From: Akkermansiaceae bacterium
GTDB lineage: Bacteria; Verrucomicrobiota; Verrucomicrobiia; Verrucomicrobiales; Akkermansiaceae
Assembly (NCBI GenBank): GCA_023301545.1
Contig: JALZUI010000032.1
Span: 1 to 8,628 of the forward strand
Direction: 5' to 3'
DNA: 8,628 nucleotides
Shown here: piece by piece, positions 6,416-8,628 of the stretch
How the letters are laid out: every line of letters starts with the position of its first letter
Numbering within the stretch: the stretch's first letter is position 1
The notes under the pieces: generated by a model
What the model was told of the DNA's origin: nothing
The model's database searches: none
Seen by the model: only the letters and a program-made list of their open reading frames with translations
Translations under genes and position numbers: made by a program

Positions 6416-8569
6416 CTAATGAAAATATAGATTTCCGAGGAAATCATTTGATCTCAACAGCTCATCCACTTGCCAGCCATCGATTGGGTAATAACTCGCA
6501 CGCTCCCATTCGCTGAGATCATCGCCCTCTCCATTTGGCTCAAAGGGAGTCGTGATTTCAGGAACCTCGATCGGCACTGGTCGTGTAGTAACAATCGCCT
6601 GCGCATCTTCCCACGCATCCTTCAGGTCTACTCGCCCTTCAAACAGATCGGCCAGGTCAGGATAAGGATAACAATCCATAATCTGAGGATGCAACTCCGG
6701 GTACTCCTTTTTCAATTCTGGGTCTTGGAGCATTAAGCTGTAGAGGCGCTTGGCACAATTATAGTAATTCTTATCCAGCTTAAAGGCTTGAACATAGTAC
6801 GGAATCGCCGTTTCAGGCTTATCCTGGGACTCGTAGAGCTTAGCGATTAAGTAGTAGGTTCGCGGATTATCTGGCGAGGACTCAATCACGGACTTAAAAA
6901 TCCGCTCCGCGACCTCTTGCGAGAGCTCACTCTTGAAAATCCCCTCACAGCCAAAACAGTGACTTTCCACTGGCCCAAAGCTCACGGGCATCAGCTCGAA
7001 GGCTTTCTCAAAATGCACTTGTGCAGGAATCATCATCCCTTTTTCCAAGTACGCCTTAGCCAATCTCGACTGGAGACAATACGCGTCTTCAAAGTGGCCC
7101 AAGGCGGCCTCGTAACGCTTAATCGCCTCATCATAGAGCCCCAACGAAATATAGTCATCGGCCACTTCTCCCGCTCGAATCGCCGCCGTAACTTCTGCAA
7201 AGAAATCCGCCTTTTCATCATTCCCACGAGCCCGGAAAATCAAAGAAAATACATGATAAGCCTCCATCCGGGTGAACTTCCCTTGCTCCCCATCAGAGGG
7301 ATCGAGCGCGATCGCCTTGTTGATTTCCGCCTCAGCCTTATCCAGCTCCCCCGCCTCTAGGTAATAATGCCCCTTCCAGATATGAGGACGCTCCTCGTAA
7401 GGATCCCATTGTAGGAGCTGATCAAAATAACTCAGAGCCTGCTCAGGGTAATGCTGCAGAAACTCTCGGTAGTAGGAATCTTTCCCTCCGTTAAATAGTA
7501 AAAGCCGCTTCAACAGCGCTAACGCTTCCTCTTCCTTCCCGTTTTCACGGTAGTGCTTTATCGTCTCTAACGCTAAATCAGCATTAGGAGTACTCACCTC
7601 CTGTAGGAAATCGATCCAGCCCTCTTCACTATCAATCTCATATTCCGGCAGCTTCTTTAGCTCCTCCAGATACTCTGCCCCGTCTTCCAACTTAGAGATC
7701 GCTATGTAGTGAAAGGGTATTAACTTCTCCGCGACTTTATCACGCTCCTCCTTATACACTTCGATCTGCTCAGAGGTGAACGAATGGAGCCTTTCGTAAT
7801 CTCCCTCTTCTACCAGCGCCTTTAAATATTTTTTGATATCATAGCTAATATACGAGCTCTCCGAAATATCCTCCACTGCCCATTCTTCAAACCCTGCAAG
7901 CACCTCAACCTTCAGATCTTCTTTTTCATAAAGCACGGTTAGCTCATAAGCCGTATCCCAATCGTCTCCATCATTCTTAGCCATCAGAGTGCGGATCGCC
8001 TTCTCGATCCCCCCACTCTTCAGTTCCCTCTTCCATCCTTTTTCTTTTTTTGCCGAATCATTATCCTTCTTCTTCGCTTTAAGCTTCAAATTCTTATCGA
8101 TCACCTTCTGCGGAACCATCATTTGTCTCAAAACCCCTACCGTTTCTTCGTACTTGTACGAGGAGAGCTTTTTCTCACTCGCCAGCTTGAGATAGAGCTC
8201 CGAGGCCGCCTCATAATCCTCCTCCAGGAGATAGCCCATCATTTGACGGTGTACCTTATCATTTTCACCATAGGAACTCTCACCCTCATACGTCTTCAGC
8301 GTCTCGATCACCGCAGGCCATTCCGCCTGTGGTGGAAGCTCCGCGTACAGATGCTCTAAGGACTGATCATAGCTCTTCTGCGCCGTCTCGAATCGCCCCT
8401 GCCATTCCTCCGCAGATTCTGCAGGGGCGGCGATTACGTAGTCCTCGCCATATTCATCGGAGTAGTCAAAATTAAGAAACGGCCGAAGCGTCTTCCCCAG
8501 TATGTTTCCTGAGACCGCAATTAATAAGACCAAGAGTCCTCCAATAAGGTAAGGTAGTGATTTTTTCAT
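6416..8569 (-). CDS. Membrane-anchored tetratricopeptide-repeat protein
   Basis: A 717-residue protein. Residues 6-25 (PYLIGGLLVLLIAVSGNILG after the MKKS start) form one hydrophobic segment, a signal anchor or signal peptide without a clear cleavage site or lipobox. The remainder is therefore probably periplasmic. The body is almost wholly alpha-helical and acidic, with a strongly basic patch at 161-184. Recognisable TPR-like units include 376-424 (ending AEAEINKAIALDPSD), 469-493 (YDEAIKRYEAALGHF), 498-529 (LAKAYLEKG, AQVHFEKAFELMP) and 570-600 (RTYYLIAKLYESQ, AIPYYVQAFKLDK). Between the last two sits H537-C538-F-G-C541. The C-terminal 90 residues are rich in Pro and acidic residues and are not TPR. 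TPR proteins scaffold protein-protein contacts; the partner is unknown. The TAG stop is followed 71 bp later by the NIDO-barrel gene on the same strand. Confidence 0.83.
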   Translation of the reverse strand: MKKSLPYLIGGLLVLLIAVSGNILGKTLRPFLNFDYSDEYGEDYVIAAPAESAEEWQGRFETAQKSYDQSLEHLYAELPPQAEWPAVIETLKTYEGESSYGENDKVHRQMMGYLLEEDYEAASELYLKLASEKKLSSYKYEETVGVLRQMMVPQKVIDKNLKLKAKKKDNDSAKKEKGWKRELKSGGIEKAIRTLMAKNDGDDWDTAYELTVLYEKEDLKVEVLAGFEEWAVEDISESSYISYDIKKYLKALVEEGDYERLHSFTSEQIEVYKEERDKVAEKLIPFHYIAISKLEDGAEYLEELKKLPEYEIDSEEGWIDFLQEVSTPNADLALETIKHYRENGKEEEALALLKRLLLFNGGKDSYYREFLQHYPEQALSYFDQLLQWDPYEERPHIWKGHYYLEAGELDKAEAEINKAIALDPSDGEQGKFTRMEAYHVFSLIFRARGNDEKADFFAEVTAAIRAGEVADDYISLGLYDEAIKRYEAALGHFEDAYCLQSRLAKAYLEKGMMIPAQVHFEKAFELMPVSFGPVESHCFGCEGIFKSELSQEVAERIFKSVIESSPDNPRTYYLIAKLYESQDKPETAIPYYVQAFKLDKNYYNCAKRLYSLMLQDPELKKEYPELHPQIMDCYPYPDLADLFEGRVDLKDAWEDAQAIVTTRPVPIEVPEITTPFEPNGEGDDLSEWERASYYPIDGWQVDELLRSNDFLGNLYFH

Positions 8570-8576
8570 AATTGTG

Positions 8577-8580
8577 CTCC
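8577..8580 (-). promoter_or_regulatory. Shine-Dalgarno of the TPR gene
   Basis: On the minus strand, GGAG lies 7 nt before the ATG at 8569, within GGTGGAGCACAATT. It is the best ribosome-binding site in the window and supports this start. The remaining bases to the window end (8581-8628) show no clear promoter. Confidence 0.6.
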
Positions 8581-8628
8581 ACCACGCTAATCCAACGCCC
8601 CTCAGAGAACCAGAAAATTCACCTAGTG

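Noticed and set aside
6917..7360. 147-codon plus-strand open frame opposite the TPR gene
   Set aside because: It lies wholly inside a well-supported TPR coding region, with no domain pattern and no ribosome site; it reads as an antisense shadow.
8598..8612. Near-identical short string CCCCTCAGAGAAC also present near 1398-1412
   Set aside because: A single shared 13-mer is expected by chance at this window length; there is no flanking similarity or repeat structure.

Overview
The window looks like bacterial chromosome from a Gram-negative member of the Planctomycetota-Verrucomicrobiota-Chlamydiota group, most likely a marine Verrucomicrobiota. That placement is an inference. It rests on the secreted alpha/beta hydrolase and five-bladed glycosidase style, the bacterial NIDO domain on a secreted protein, moderate GC, weak or missing Shine-Dalgarno sequences at several genes, and a lone ParB. 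There is no rRNA, tRNA, CRISPR array, transposase or prophage gene in view. I see no complete new defence or mobile system.

Layout, left to right. A small zinc-ribbon PhnA/YjdM-type gene (2-337, +) is followed by parB, the chromosome-partitioning CTPase/DNA-binding protein (395-1270, +). Then comes a secreted alpha/beta hydrolase/esterase (best start 1320, end 2564, +). A secreted five-bladed beta-propeller glycosidase-like protein (2568-3653, -) converges on it, with only 3 bp between the stop codons. Divergent from the glycosidase gene, after about 150 bp, is murI, glutamate racemase (best start 3806, end 4573, +). A hairpin with a T-run, oriented for the minus strand, lies between murI and the next convergent gene. 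That gene (4641-6344, -) encodes a signal peptide, a NIDO domain and an autotransporter-like outer-membrane beta-barrel. Upstream of it on the same strand is a 717-residue membrane-anchored TPR protein (6416-8569, -).

How the genes work together: parB and murI are housekeeping genes for chromosome segregation and D-glutamate supply for peptidoglycan. The esterase and glycosidase-like pair are both predicted to be exported and plausibly act on decorated polysaccharide, though their convergent arrangement means they are not one operon. The TPR protein and the NIDO-barrel protein are both envelope proteins in tandem, but no sequence evidence ties them to one pathway. The most interesting items are the NIDO/beta-barrel architecture, the ParB gene preceded by a phnA-like gene rather than parA, the near-abutting convergent stops, and the HCxxC motif inside the TPR protein.
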